The notes beneath the pieces are model-generated. The model was given only the letters and a program-made list of their open reading frames with translations, was not told the DNA's origin and did not search any database. The translations under genes and the position numbers were made by a program. This document shows positions 25,212 through 33,446 of a stretch of DNA of 64,000 bases, piece by piece. Position 1 is the first letter of the stretch; each line of letters starts with the position of its first letter. This DNA comes from Phytopseudomonas flavescens (GTDB lineage Bacteria > Pseudomonadota > Gammaproteobacteria > Pseudomonadales > Pseudomonadaceae): assembly GCF_900100535.1 (NCBI RefSeq), contig NZ_FNDG01000020.1, positions 57,909 to 121,908 on the forward strand, in the 5' to 3' direction.

Positions 25212-25886
25212 TCAGGCCAACCCTTCGATTCCCGCCGGTTTGCCGGCGAACTCGTGCATGGCGTCCAGCAAGGCGCCCCACAGGTAGTGGGCGGAGGCGC
25301 GGTCGCAGAGGATGTGGAAGATCGGCAGGGCATCCGTGCCGGCATTGACCACGATGGCATTCAGGCGCGCGACCGAGGTCTGGGCCACCGCGCCGACCGG
25401 GAAGGCGTCGGTGCGCAGATCCACGCCGCAGACCTTGGCCAGCAGTTCCGGCAGGTGCGCACCGGTCAGTGCCAGCCAGGCGTGGCTGTCCTGACGGGGC
25501 AGCAGGTAGCTTGCCTGGCTATCGTCGTAGCGCCAGCCGGCTTCATCGGAGGCGATGCGGGCACCGCCGTCGGTCAGGCTGCCGAGCAGGAAATACTCGG
25601 TCTGCGACAGGCGCAGCACCCGCTCGCCGCTGCTCTGCAGACGCGCCTGATTGGGTGCGTCTGGCAGTTGATAACCCTTGCCCTGCAGATAGGCCGCGCT
25701 ATCGGTGCCACGCAAGCCGAGCCGTGGCAGATTGCTCAGGTCGATCAGTGCGCAGCGTTGCAGTTGTTCGCTGTCGCTTTGCGAGCCGGCGACGAACAGT
25801 CGCTCGCCCAGCAGCGTCAGCGGTGCGTTGCCATACAGGTCGTAGAGAGGGCTGCGTTCGGTATGGTCGCGAATGGTCAGGCTCAT
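25212..25886 (-). CDS. mgdD: N-methylglutamate dehydrogenase / sarcosine oxidase gamma subunit
   Basis: This 224-residue SoxG-family protein has LIDLSNLPRLGLRGTDSAAYL, LLPRQDSHAWLALTGAHLPELLAKVCGVDLR and a C-terminal FHILCDRASAHYLWGALLDAM. These resemble a shortened GcvT/SoxG fold that helps bind folate in the heterotetramer. ATG 25886 follows the alpha-subunit stop within two bases. Sequence alone cannot separate sarcosine oxidase from N-methylglutamate dehydrogenase. The gmaS-mgsABC genes nearby favour the latter, which ends methylamine assimilation. Confidence 0.82.
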   Translation of the reverse strand: MSLTIRDHTERSPLYDLYGNAPLTLLGERLFVAGSQSDSEQLQRCALIDLSNLPRLGLRGTDSAAYLQGKGYQLPDAPNQARLQSSGERVLRLSQTEYFLLGSLTDGGARIASDEAGWRYDDSQASYLLPRQDSHAWLALTGAHLPELLAKVCGVDLRTDAFPVGAVAQTSVARLNAIVVNAGTDALPIFHILCDRASAHYLWGALLDAMHEFAGKPAGIEGLA

Positions 25887-25888
25887 GA

Positions 25889-28786
25889 TCACAGCTCCTG
25901 GCGTTTGCTTTCAGGGTCGAAGAACGGCAGTTGCACCACCGTGGCCTGGACGATTTCACCGCCTTCCACGCGAATCGGAATCTGCGTGCCGGGCGTGGTT
26001 TGATCGGCGCCCGCGTAGGCCATGCCGATGATCGCGCCGACGGTTTCCGAGTACTCGCAGGACGTCACGTTGCCGCTGATATCCGGGCCCTTGAGCACCA
26101 GATGGCCTTCCAGGGGGTTGGTGCTGCCCCTGGGCAGGGTGAAGCCCACCAGCTTGCGTTTGAGGGGCTGCGCTTCGAGGATCTCGATGCTGCGTTTGCC
26201 GACGAAGAAGGGCTTCTTGCGGCCGATGGCCCAGCCCATGTCGATCTCCGCAGGGTGGGTCATGCCATCGGTGTCCTGGCTGATGATCACGTGGCCTTTT
26301 TCCAGGCGCAGCAGGCGCTGGGTTTCCACGCCGAACGGGCGGATGCCTTCGGCCTTGCCCGCCTCCATCAGCGCATCCCAGAGGTGCTCGCCGAAGCGCG
26401 CCGGCACGTGGATCTCGTAACCCAGCTCGCCCACGAAACCGACCCGCAGCAGCCGCGCCGGCACCCCGGCAACGCTGCCCTCACGCACGCCGAGATAGGG
26501 GAAGCCCTCAGCGCCAAGGTCGACATCGCTGCAGACCTTTTCCAGTACCCGGCGCGATAGCGGCCCGGCCAGGCTGACCGCGGCGAAGGCGGCGCTGACG
26601 TTGGCGATGTCGACGTTCAGGCGCCACTGCGCATTCCACTTGAGCATGCTGCGGTAGACGCGATCCACGCCGCTGGTGGTCGCCGATACGTAGAAGTGCT
26701 GCTCGGCCAGGCGGCAGGCCACCCCGTCATCGATCACCACGCCATCCTCGGCGGTCATCAGCGCGTAGCGGGTACGGCCGACGGCGAGCTTCTTGAAGCC
26801 GAAGGTATACATGCGTTCCAGCAGCTCGGCGGCATCCGGCCCGCGGATGTCGAGGCCGCCCAGGGTGGACACGTCGATCAGGCCGACCTTCTCACGCACA
26901 TGGCGGGCCTCGGCCTGCATGCAGGCTTCACGATCTTCGGCCTTGCCGTAGAACGCCGGGCGCTGCCAGACGCCTGCGGGCATCAGCCTGGCGCCGAGCT
27001 CGACATGACGGCGGTGCATGGCGGTCTGGCGATAGGGGTCGAAGCCGCGGCCGGCGATGTGCGCGAGCTTCTCCGCCGAGAAGGGCGGGCGTGCCGTGGT
27101 CACGCCGGTTTCGCTGACGCTGCGGCCGGTGGCATCGGCGACCAGGCGCGCCGTGGGCAGCGCCGAGTGACGTCCCTGGGACGGCCCCATGCCGACGGTG
27201 GAGAAGCGCTTGACCAGTTGCACGTCGCGGTAGCCGTGACGGGTGGCGTTGACGATATCGCGGATCTGCAGGTCTTCGTCGAAGTCGACGAATTCCTTGC
27301 CCTGGGGGTGGGCGAAGATCGGCCAGGGGAAGTTGACCCGGCTGTCGTCCTTGTCCGCGCCGTCTCCCGGAGCGCCGCCCAGACCGAGGTCGACGAGGGC
27401 TTCGCTGGCGGCGCGCTGACCGTCGGCGATTACCCGCTGCAGGTCGTGGCGGCCGTTCACCGAGCCGGCCACGCGGAGCATCTTCGGCAGGTTATGGATC
27501 GAGAACGCCGCATGTTCGTCGGCGTAACGCAGGCTGCCGCCGGCCTGGCAGAGCAACTGGTAGACCGGCATGTAACCGGCGGACATGCACAACAGGTCGC
27601 AATCGATCCGCGTGCTGGCCTCGGCCACCTTGCCTCGAGCGCTGATACGCCTGACGTCGACAGCGGCGATGTGGCGCGCGTGCTTGTCGGCGAGCGCTTC
27701 ATACACGGTGTGTCCGGCGTGGCAGGGAATGCCCTTGGCTTGCACCGCAGTGACCAGGCCGGGCGTATCGATACGCTCGCGCATGTCGACCACTGCGGCG
27801 ACCTCCACACCCGCGTCACACAGATCGAGGGCGGCCAGGTAGCCATCGTCGTTGCCGGTCAGTACCACCGCGCGCTTGCCCGGTTTCACCGCGTACAGGC
27901 GCATCAGACGCTGGGCGGCACTGGTCAGCATTACCCCCGGCAGGTCGTTGTTGCGGAAAATCACCGGCTGGTCGAAGGAGCCGCTGGCGATGATGCACTG
28001 CCTGGCGCGCACCTTGTACAGGCGGCTGCCCTGGATCACCGGCAGGTAGTTGTCGGCGAACCAGGCGTTGCACAGGGCGTGGTCGAGCACGCGGATATTG
28101 GCATGGCCCTTCACCGCACTGACCAGTTCTTCACGCAGGCCCATGGCGGCATTGGCGTCGAGGCCGAAGCGGGCGTAGGTCAGCGAGCCGCCGAGTACCG
28201 GGTTCTGTTCGATCAGCAGTACCTTGGCACCGCCGTTGGCCGCGTGCAGGGCGGCGGACAGGCCCGCTGGGCCGGAGCCGATCACTGCCAGGTCGCAGAA
28301 CAGGTAGGCCTTGTCGTGATAGGTCGGCTCGAACCCGAGGTCGAGCACGCCGAGGCCGGCCTTCTTGCGGATCAGCGGTTCCCAGCGCTTCCACATGCCC
28401 TTGGGCTTGTAGAACGCGCGGTAGTAGAAACCTACCGGCATGAATTTGGAGAACTTGCCGAGTACTGCGTCGCGATCCTTCTCCAGGCTGCCGTTGACGT
28501 TCTGCGCCGTGACCTCGAGACCGGCTTCGAGCGGGTAGTCGTCCGCCAGCACGTTGGGTTCGTCCGGCAGTTGCACCAGGGTGTTGGCGTCCTGGCCGGC
28601 CATGGTCAGCGGGCCGCGGGGGCGGTGGTACTTGAACGAGCGCGACAGCAGCCAGCGGCCATCTCCAGCCAGGGCGCTGGCGACGGTATCGCCGGCAAAG
28701 CCCTGGCACGAGCGGCCGTCGAAGCTGAAGGTCAGTGGTCTGTTGCGGTCGATCAACAACCCCATGGGAGCGGGCAGGCGGTTCAT
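25889..28786 (-). CDS. mgdC: N-methylglutamate dehydrogenase / sarcosine oxidase alpha subunit
   Basis: This 965-residue SoxA-family protein has an N-terminal ferredoxin-like segment (GRSCQGFAGDTVASAL) and FKYHRPRG. The dinucleotide-binding site VIGSGPAGLSAALHAA (about residue 170) serves NAD, and a C-terminal GcvT-like domain with GELGYEIHVPARFGE binds tetrahydrofolate. In the complex this subunit takes electrons and captures the oxidised methyl group as methylene-THF. It overlaps mgdB by four bases. The order beta-delta-alpha-gamma is the classical soxBDAG/mgdABCD order. Paired with MgsABC it most likely oxidises N-methylglutamate to glutamate. Confidence 0.87.
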   Translation of the reverse strand: MNRLPAPMGLLIDRNRPLTFSFDGRSCQGFAGDTVASALAGDGRWLLSRSFKYHRPRGPLTMAGQDANTLVQLPDEPNVLADDYPLEAGLEVTAQNVNGSLEKDRDAVLGKFSKFMPVGFYYRAFYKPKGMWKRWEPLIRKKAGLGVLDLGFEPTYHDKAYLFCDLAVIGSGPAGLSAALHAANGGAKVLLIEQNPVLGGSLTYARFGLDANAAMGLREELVSAVKGHANIRVLDHALCNAWFADNYLPVIQGSRLYKVRARQCIIASGSFDQPVIFRNNDLPGVMLTSAAQRLMRLYAVKPGKRAVVLTGNDDGYLAALDLCDAGVEVAAVVDMRERIDTPGLVTAVQAKGIPCHAGHTVYEALADKHARHIAAVDVRRISARGKVAEASTRIDCDLLCMSAGYMPVYQLLCQAGGSLRYADEHAAFSIHNLPKMLRVAGSVNGRHDLQRVIADGQRAASEALVDLGLGGAPGDGADKDDSRVNFPWPIFAHPQGKEFVDFDEDLQIRDIVNATRHGYRDVQLVKRFSTVGMGPSQGRHSALPTARLVADATGRSVSETGVTTARPPFSAEKLAHIAGRGFDPYRQTAMHRRHVELGARLMPAGVWQRPAFYGKAEDREACMQAEARHVREKVGLIDVSTLGGLDIRGPDAAELLERMYTFGFKKLAVGRTRYALMTAEDGVVIDDGVACRLAEQHFYVSATTSGVDRVYRSMLKWNAQWRLNVDIANVSAAFAAVSLAGPLSRRVLEKVCSDVDLGAEGFPYLGVREGSVAGVPARLLRVGFVGELGYEIHVPARFGEHLWDALMEAGKAEGIRPFGVETQRLLRLEKGHVIISQDTDGMTHPAEIDMGWAIGRKKPFFVGKRSIEILEAQPLKRKLVGFTLPRGSTNPLEGHLVLKGPDISGNVTSCEYSETVGAIIGMAYAGADQTTPGTQIPIRVEGGEIVQATVVQLPFFDPESKRQEL

Positions 28787-29079
28787 TGGGCGGCCTCCGG
28801 TGCGGCGAAATCGACACGCTGGTCGAACAGTTCACGAGGGTCGAAGGTACGCAGGATCTCGTCGCTGCCGGTGTGGCGCTCGGCCAGGAACCAGTAGCTC
28901 GACGGCGTGTGCATCCACCATTCGGTGACCACACCGAGCGGGTTCTCGCTGTTGAACACGTAGTCGGCCCATTGCGCGACGCTGCAGGTCGTCGGGTCGG
29001 GCATGTGCTTGAGTTCGCCGCCGTAGGTGAATTCGCTGATGTTGCGCGGCCCGTTGAGCGGGCAAGTCATGATCTTCAT
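28783..29079 (-). CDS. mgdB: N-methylglutamate dehydrogenase / sarcosine oxidase delta subunit
   Basis: This 98-residue SoxD-family protein has CPLNGPRNISEFTYGGE at the N-terminus and FNSENPLGVVTEWWMHTPSSYWF further on. Classical SoxD binds zinc through CPxCG and later His residues. Here the second cysteine is replaced (CPLNG) and the usual HTAGC segment reads HTPSS, so zinc binding may differ or be lost. The gene lies 13 bp after mgdA and overlaps mgdC. The replacement may be normal for the N-methylglutamate branch; an alignment would tell. Confidence 0.85.
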   Translation of the reverse strand: MKIMTCPLNGPRNISEFTYGGELKHMPDPTTCSVAQWADYVFNSENPLGVVTEWWMHTPSSYWFLAERHTGSDEILRTFDPRELFDQRVDFAAPEAAQ

Positions 29080-29092
29080 TGGCTGTAACCCG

Positions 29093-30334
29093 TCAGTGGC
29101 TGGCCGCCGTGGCGCCCATTTCGTTGACCTGCTGGAAGCGGCTGAAGCGATCCAGGCCGAACGGTGCGATCAGCTGCGGAACCTTGCCGCCGCTGGCGAC
29201 CAGCTCGGCCATGGTCTTGCCGCAGATCGGCGTGGCCTTGAACCCCCAGGTTCCCCAGCCGGCATCCAGGTAGTAGCCGTCGATGGGCGACAGGCCCATG
29301 ATCGGGCTGTAGTCCGGGGTCATGTCGGTGATGCCGGCCCACTGGCGCATCAGCTTGGCGTTGGCCATGAAGGGGAACATTTCCACTGCCGAGGCCAGCA
29401 GGCTTTCCTTGAGGTCCAGGGTCGAACGGGTGTTGTACAGCGGGTAGGGGTCGGAACCTCCGCCAAAGACGATCTCGCCACGGCTGGTCTGCTGCACGTA
29501 GCAATGCAGGGCCGAGGAGCTCACCAGCGGATCGAGGAACGGCTTGAACGGCTGCGTGACCATCGCCTGCAGCGGATAGGTGTGGATCGGCGCCTTGATA
29601 TTCAGCTTGTTCATCAGCAGCGAGCTGGTACCGGCCACCGCCTGAACCACGCAGCCGCACTGAATGGTGCCGCGATTGGTCTTCACCGCGCGAATGCGCC
29701 CGGCCTCGACGACGAAGTCCTGTACCTCGGTGAGCTGGTGAATTTCCACCCCACGCTTGGCTGCGCCCTTGGCGTAGCCCCAGGCCACGGCGTCGTGGCG
29801 CGCGGTGCCGCCGTCGATGTGCCAGAGGCCGGCGAGCACCGGAATATGGCCGGGATCCAGATTCAGGCTCGGCACCAGCTCGCGGATCTGCTGGCGATCG
29901 ATCATCTCGGTACGCCCGCCGAAGTGCTTGTTCACTTCGGCGCGCTGGCGGAACGCCCGCACGCTGGCGTCGGTGTGGGCCAGGGTGAGCTGGCCACGGC
30001 CGGAGTACATGATGTTGAAGTCGAACTCGTTGGAGAGGTTTTCGAACATCCGTACCGACTCGATGTAGAACTTCACACCCTCGCTGGTCAGGTAGTTGGA
30101 GCGGATCACCGCGGTGTTGCGCGCGGTGTTGCCACCCCCCAGGTAGCCTTTCTCCAGCACCGCGATGTTGCTGATGCCGTGGTACCGCGACAGGTAGTAG
30201 GCGGTGGCCAGGCCATGCCCGCCGGCGCCGATGATGACCACGTCGTAGGAGGACTTGAGTTCCTTCGGTGCGGGCAGGTCGACCTCGACGGGATACTCCG
30301 ACGACAGGCCGTATTTGAGCAGCGAGAAAGGCAT
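29093..30334 (-). CDS. mgdA: N-methylglutamate dehydrogenase / sarcosine oxidase beta subunit
   Basis: This 413-residue FAD-dependent amine oxidase of the DAO/SoxB type has VVIIGAGGHGLATAYYL (Rossmann GxGxxG, about residues 32-48), the conserved ARNTAVIRSNY where flavin attaches in sarcosine oxidases, and GWGTWGFKATPICGKTMAEL at the C-terminus. It carries the amine-oxidising site and gives N-methylglutamate to glutamate plus a C1 unit. ATG 30334 shares its first base with the folD stop (TGATG) and has GGAGG upstream; a longer in-frame read-through into folD is spurious. Confidence 0.87.
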   Translation of the reverse strand: MPFSLLKYGLSSEYPVEVDLPAPKELKSSYDVVIIGAGGHGLATAYYLSRYHGISNIAVLEKGYLGGGNTARNTAVIRSNYLTSEGVKFYIESVRMFENLSNEFDFNIMYSGRGQLTLAHTDASVRAFRQRAEVNKHFGGRTEMIDRQQIRELVPSLNLDPGHIPVLAGLWHIDGGTARHDAVAWGYAKGAAKRGVEIHQLTEVQDFVVEAGRIRAVKTNRGTIQCGCVVQAVAGTSSLLMNKLNIKAPIHTYPLQAMVTQPFKPFLDPLVSSSALHCYVQQTSRGEIVFGGGSDPYPLYNTRSTLDLKESLLASAVEMFPFMANAKLMRQWAGITDMTPDYSPIMGLSPIDGYYLDAGWGTWGFKATPICGKTMAELVASGGKVPQLIAPFGLDRFSRFQQVNEMGATAASH

Positions 30335-31212
30335 CAGCGAGCCTCCTGAATGGCCTGGCCGGTCTGCTGACGGGCGGCGAGGACGGTGTTGTGCATCAAC
30401 ATGGCGATGGTCATGGGGCCGACTCCACCGGGTACCGGGGTGATGGCCGCGGCCACGGGTTGCACGGCAGCGAAATCCACATCCCCGACCAGGCGGCTTC
30501 TGCCGTCTTCTTCGATGCGGTTGATGCCGACGTCGATCACCACGGCCCCGGGCTTTATCCAGCTGGCGTCGATCAGCCTCGGGCGGCCGACCGCGGCGAT
30601 CACGATGTCCGCCTGGCTGCACAGCTTCTGCGGCTCGATGCTGCGCGAGTGCACCACGCTGACGCTGCAGTTGGCCGCCAGCAGCATCGCGGCCATTGGC
30701 TTGCCGACGATGTTCGAGCGGCCGACCACCACGGCGTGCTTGCCGGAAAGGTCGCCCAGGGTGTCACGCAGCAGGCGCATGCAGCCGGCTGGCGTGCAGG
30801 GGGTCAGCACCGGTCGGCCCTGGCTCAGGCCGCCAACGTTCTCGCTATGGAAACCGTCGACATCCTTGCCAGGGTCGATGGCCTGCAGCACGCGCACTTC
30901 GTCGATGTGTGTCGGCAGTGGCAACTGCACCAGGATGCCGTGCACGGCCGGGTCGACGTTCAGCGCGCCGACCACGTCCAGCACCTCGGCGACACTGGCT
31001 TCGGCCGGCAGGCGGTATTCGAGCGAGCGAATGCCGACTTCACCGGCGCGCAGCACCTTGTTGCGCACGTAGACGTGGCTGGCCGGATCGTCACCGACCA
31101 GCACCACGGCCAGCGCCGGCTCGATGCCCTGAGCGTGCAATTGCTCGACCTCTGCCTGTACGTCGGCGAGTACGCGGGCGGCCGCGGCCTTGCCGTCGAT
31201 CAACCGGCTCAT
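30334..31212 (-). CDS. folD: methylene-THF dehydrogenase / methenyl-THF cyclohydrolase
   Basis: This 292-residue bifunctional FolD has YVRNKVLRAGEVGI (catalytic Lys), VLTPCTPAGCMRLL, VVGRSNIVGKPMAAMLL (NADP site) and PVPGGVGPMTIAML. It converts methylene-THF to formyl-THF. It lies between purU (four-base overlap) and mgdA (TGATG coupling), so its substrate is very likely the methylene-THF made by the Mgd complex. As folD is normally a housekeeping gene elsewhere, this is probably a dedicated second copy. Confidence 0.93.
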   Translation of the reverse strand: MSRLIDGKAAAARVLADVQAEVEQLHAQGIEPALAVVLVGDDPASHVYVRNKVLRAGEVGIRSLEYRLPAEASVAEVLDVVGALNVDPAVHGILVQLPLPTHIDEVRVLQAIDPGKDVDGFHSENVGGLSQGRPVLTPCTPAGCMRLLRDTLGDLSGKHAVVVGRSNIVGKPMAAMLLAANCSVSVVHSRSIEPQKLCSQADIVIAAVGRPRLIDASWIKPGAVVIDVGINRIEEDGRSRLVGDVDFAAVQPVAAAITPVPGGVGPMTIAMLMHNTVLAARQQTGQAIQEAR

Positions 31213-32075
31213 CGAAAGATCACCGTGCGGTCGCCATTGAGGAACACGCGGTGCTCGATGTGATATTTCACCGCGCGCGACAGCGCCACCGTTTCGGTAT
31301 CGCGGCCAATGGCGACCAGGTCGTCAGGTCGCAGGGCGTGATCCACGCGCTGCACTTCCTGCTCGATGATCGGGCCCTCGTCGAGGTCCGAGGTGACGTA
31401 GTGGGCGGTGGCGCCGATCAGCTTCACGCCGCGCTCGAATGCCTGGTGGTAGGGTTTGGCACCCTTGAATCCGGGCAGGAAGGAGTGATGGATGTTGATC
31501 GCCCGGCCAGCCAGCTGCTTGCACAAATTGTTGGAAAGAATCTGCATGTAGCGCGCCAGCACCACCAGGTCGGTGCCGGTTTCATCGACGATCTTCATCA
31601 GCTCGGCTTCCTGCCCGGTCTTGGTGTCCTTGGTCACCGGCAGGTAGATGAAGCGGATGCCTTCGCGCTCGGCCATGGGACGCAGGTCGAGGTGGTTGGA
31701 GACGATGGCGGTGATCTCCATGTTCAGCTCGCCCTTCTGGTGGCGATAGAGCAGGTCGGCCAGGCAATGATCGAACTTGCTGACCATCAGCAGCACGCGC
31801 ATGGGTTTGCGGGTGCTGAACAGGCCCCAGGTCATGTCGAAGGCGCCCGCCACCGCGGCAAAGCCTTCCTCGATCTTCGCCAGGTCATCGGTCACGCCGG
31901 TGTTGAAACGGAATACCGCGCGCATGAAGAAGGTGCTGCTGACCTCGTCGTCGAATTGCGACATCTCGCTGATGTAGCACTGATGCTCGGCGAGAAAGGA
32001 CGCCACCGCGGCGACGATGCCCGACGTGGCCGGGCAACTGATCTTGATCACGTACTGATTCTGGGCGTGCTGCAT
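31209..32075 (-). CDS. purU: formyltetrahydrofolate deformylase
   Basis: This 288-residue PurU has an N-terminal ACT domain (about residues 8-80) and a C-terminal formyltransferase-fold domain with LARYMQILS, NIHHSFLPGF (catalytic Asn-His) and the Asp in SDLDEGPII. It hydrolyses 10-formyl-THF to formate and THF. It is the first gene of the purU-folD-mgdABCD operon and completes removal of the methyl carbon as formate, regenerating THF. That arrangement keeps methylamine nitrogen and discards the carbon. Confidence 0.93.
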   Translation of the reverse strand: MQHAQNQYVIKISCPATSGIVAAVASFLAEHQCYISEMSQFDDEVSSTFFMRAVFRFNTGVTDDLAKIEEGFAAVAGAFDMTWGLFSTRKPMRVLLMVSKFDHCLADLLYRHQKGELNMEITAIVSNHLDLRPMAEREGIRFIYLPVTKDTKTGQEAELMKIVDETGTDLVVLARYMQILSNNLCKQLAGRAINIHHSFLPGFKGAKPYHQAFERGVKLIGATAHYVTSDLDEGPIIEQEVQRVDHALRPDDLVAIGRDTETVALSRAVKYHIEHRVFLNGDRTVIFR

Positions 32076-32459
32076 GTCGGATCCTCTGAAGGGTCGGCGG
32101 CAGGGAATTCTTCATGGATGAAGGCACGGTTCGTCTATGAATATTTTTTATTGTGAAGAATCTAATTTTCTCGATAGTGATTTTTATAAGCGAATGTTTT
32201 GTTGGTGTCCATGCCTGTGGAGAATTTATTTATCTTCACAGGAATTTTTTGGGTTGTGGTCGCGAGGATAATGGTGAGGGCACCATCGCTTGTTTCCGGC
32301 ACCAGTGCGCAGCCAGGTTGCGGGTTGGTCTCTGAGGCGAGAAAACGAAAGGAGGCATGGCGCCACCCGTCAACCAGCTCTGTTCGACCGGGCGGGTGTG
32401 CGCTGGAAAGAAGGGCGTTGAGTGCGACGTGGGCTGTTTAAAGGCGGAAGCGGTCATTT
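32076..32459. promoter_or_regulatory. AT-rich promoter region of the purU-folD-mgd operon
   Basis: No gene is seen here. The first 200 bp upstream of purU are strongly AT-rich. Inverted arms TGTGAAGA (32152-32159) and TCTTCACA (32233-32240) lie 73 bp apart and might be regulator half-sites. I found no match to the sigma-54 consensus in this stretch, unlike upstream of gmaS. Confidence 0.35.
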
Positions 32460-32562
32460 GCAGGGTGGACCGGGGGCATGGCCGACGCTTCGCCTGCGCG
32501 GCCCGATCCGTCCACCAACCTGGCGATCGCGATGGTGGATGAAAGAGCGTCATCCACCCTAC
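32460..32562. repeat. intergenic inverted repeat, GTAGGGTGGA family, copy 3
   Basis: A roughly 103-bp element runs from GCAGGGTGGACC to GCGTCATCCACCCTAC. It includes an internal GATCCGTCCACC segment and GGTGGATGAAAGAGCG, as in the copy at 47066. It lies downstream of the XRE-cupin gene. Confidence 0.75.
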
Positions 32563-32602
32563 ATCTGCTTTCGCCTTGATAGCCGCCGAATGAACCCGGT
32601 CT

Positions 32603-33202
32603 TCACTCTTTGCCGTAGTTCATGATCGACAGCAGGCGGATCGGCACCTGCACCAGCTGTTCCGGGCCGTGGGGGACTTCGGCGTCGAAAGTCAGGCTGT
32701 CGCCGGCCTGCATGGGGTAGAGCTGGTTGCCGTGGCGATAGACCAGTTCACCTTCGAGCAGGTGCAGGAACTCGGTCCCCGGGTGAGAGAAGGTGGGAAA
32801 CTCCTCGCTGGCATCGTCCATGCTGACCATATAGGCCTCGAAGCTCTTCTTCGGCCCGCGGGTATGGTTCAGCAGGTGATAGGTGTGACCCTTCTCTGTG
32901 CCGCGGCGCACCACTTCCAGGCCTTCGTCGGCCTTCACCAGGAGCGCGCCACTGCCCTGCTGGTCGTATTGGCTGAACAGCTTGGACATCGGCATGCCCA
33001 GCACATCGCACAGCCGACTCAGGGTATCCAGGCTGGTGGATACCTGAGCGTTCTCGATCTTGCTGAGCATGCCCTGGCTGATGCCGGCGATGCGCGCGAC
33101 TTCGGCGATCTTCAGTTCCTGAGCCTGGCGCTGACGGCGGATCTGCATGCCCAGGTATTGCTCGAGTTTCAGACGGGGCGGCGTTTCTGTGGATTTGCTC
33201 AT
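32603..33202 (-). CDS. XRE-family HTH regulator with C-terminal cupin domain
   Basis: This 199-residue protein has an N-terminal helix-turn-helix (LGMQIRRQRQ, IAEVARIAGISQGMLSKIENAQ, about residues 18-55). A C-terminal cupin contains FPTFSHPGTEFLHLLEGEL and GDSLTFDAEVPHGPEQLV, a small-molecule sensing barrel. Regulators of this PuuR-like type control amine and amino-acid catabolism. It is divergent from gmaS with 244 bp between them, so it is the probable local regulator of the gmaS-mgs operon. Start ATG 33202 has only a weak ribosome site. Confidence 0.87.
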   Translation of the reverse strand: MSKSTETPPRLKLEQYLGMQIRRQRQAQELKIAEVARIAGISQGMLSKIENAQVSTSLDTLSRLCDVLGMPMSKLFSQYDQQGSGALLVKADEGLEVVRRGTEKGHTYHLLNHTRGPKKSFEAYMVSMDDASEEFPTFSHPGTEFLHLLEGELVYRHGNQLYPMQAGDSLTFDAEVPHGPEQLVQVPIRLLSIMNYGKE

Positions 33203-33369
33203 GCACGGCCATTTTCTAGTTATGAATAATAAATTCGCACCAGGAATGATCAGGCTGCTTCGCAACGGTGCACGCCGATGGTGTGAAATTCCTGCTATGA
33301 AAGCATTTTTCCTCTGCGGATAGAAGAAAACCCGCACGGCAGCTGGCTCGGGTGTGATGTGCTGAAGAT

Positions 33370-33385
33370 TGGCAAGTTGATTGCA
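33370..33385 (+). promoter_or_regulatory. sigma-54 (-24/-12) promoter of gmaS
   Basis: The sequence TGGCAAGTTGATTGCA has GG and GC spaced by exactly 10 bases, matching the sigma-54 consensus TGGCAC-N5-TTGC with one change. The start of transcription would lie near 33396, about 50 bp before the ATG. It points to RpoN control, probably through NtrC. Confidence 0.65.
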
Positions 33386-33446
33386 TTCTTATTGGGAAAG
33401 TTAATTTCCTAATCGGAATAATCATCGAGTCGACAGGAGGCACATG

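Noticed and set aside
30335..30622. Upstream extension of the mgdA frame into folD
   Set aside because: The extra residues are Arg/His/Pro-rich and unrelated to SoxB; ATG 30334 with a GGAGG site and TGATG coupling is clearly the start.
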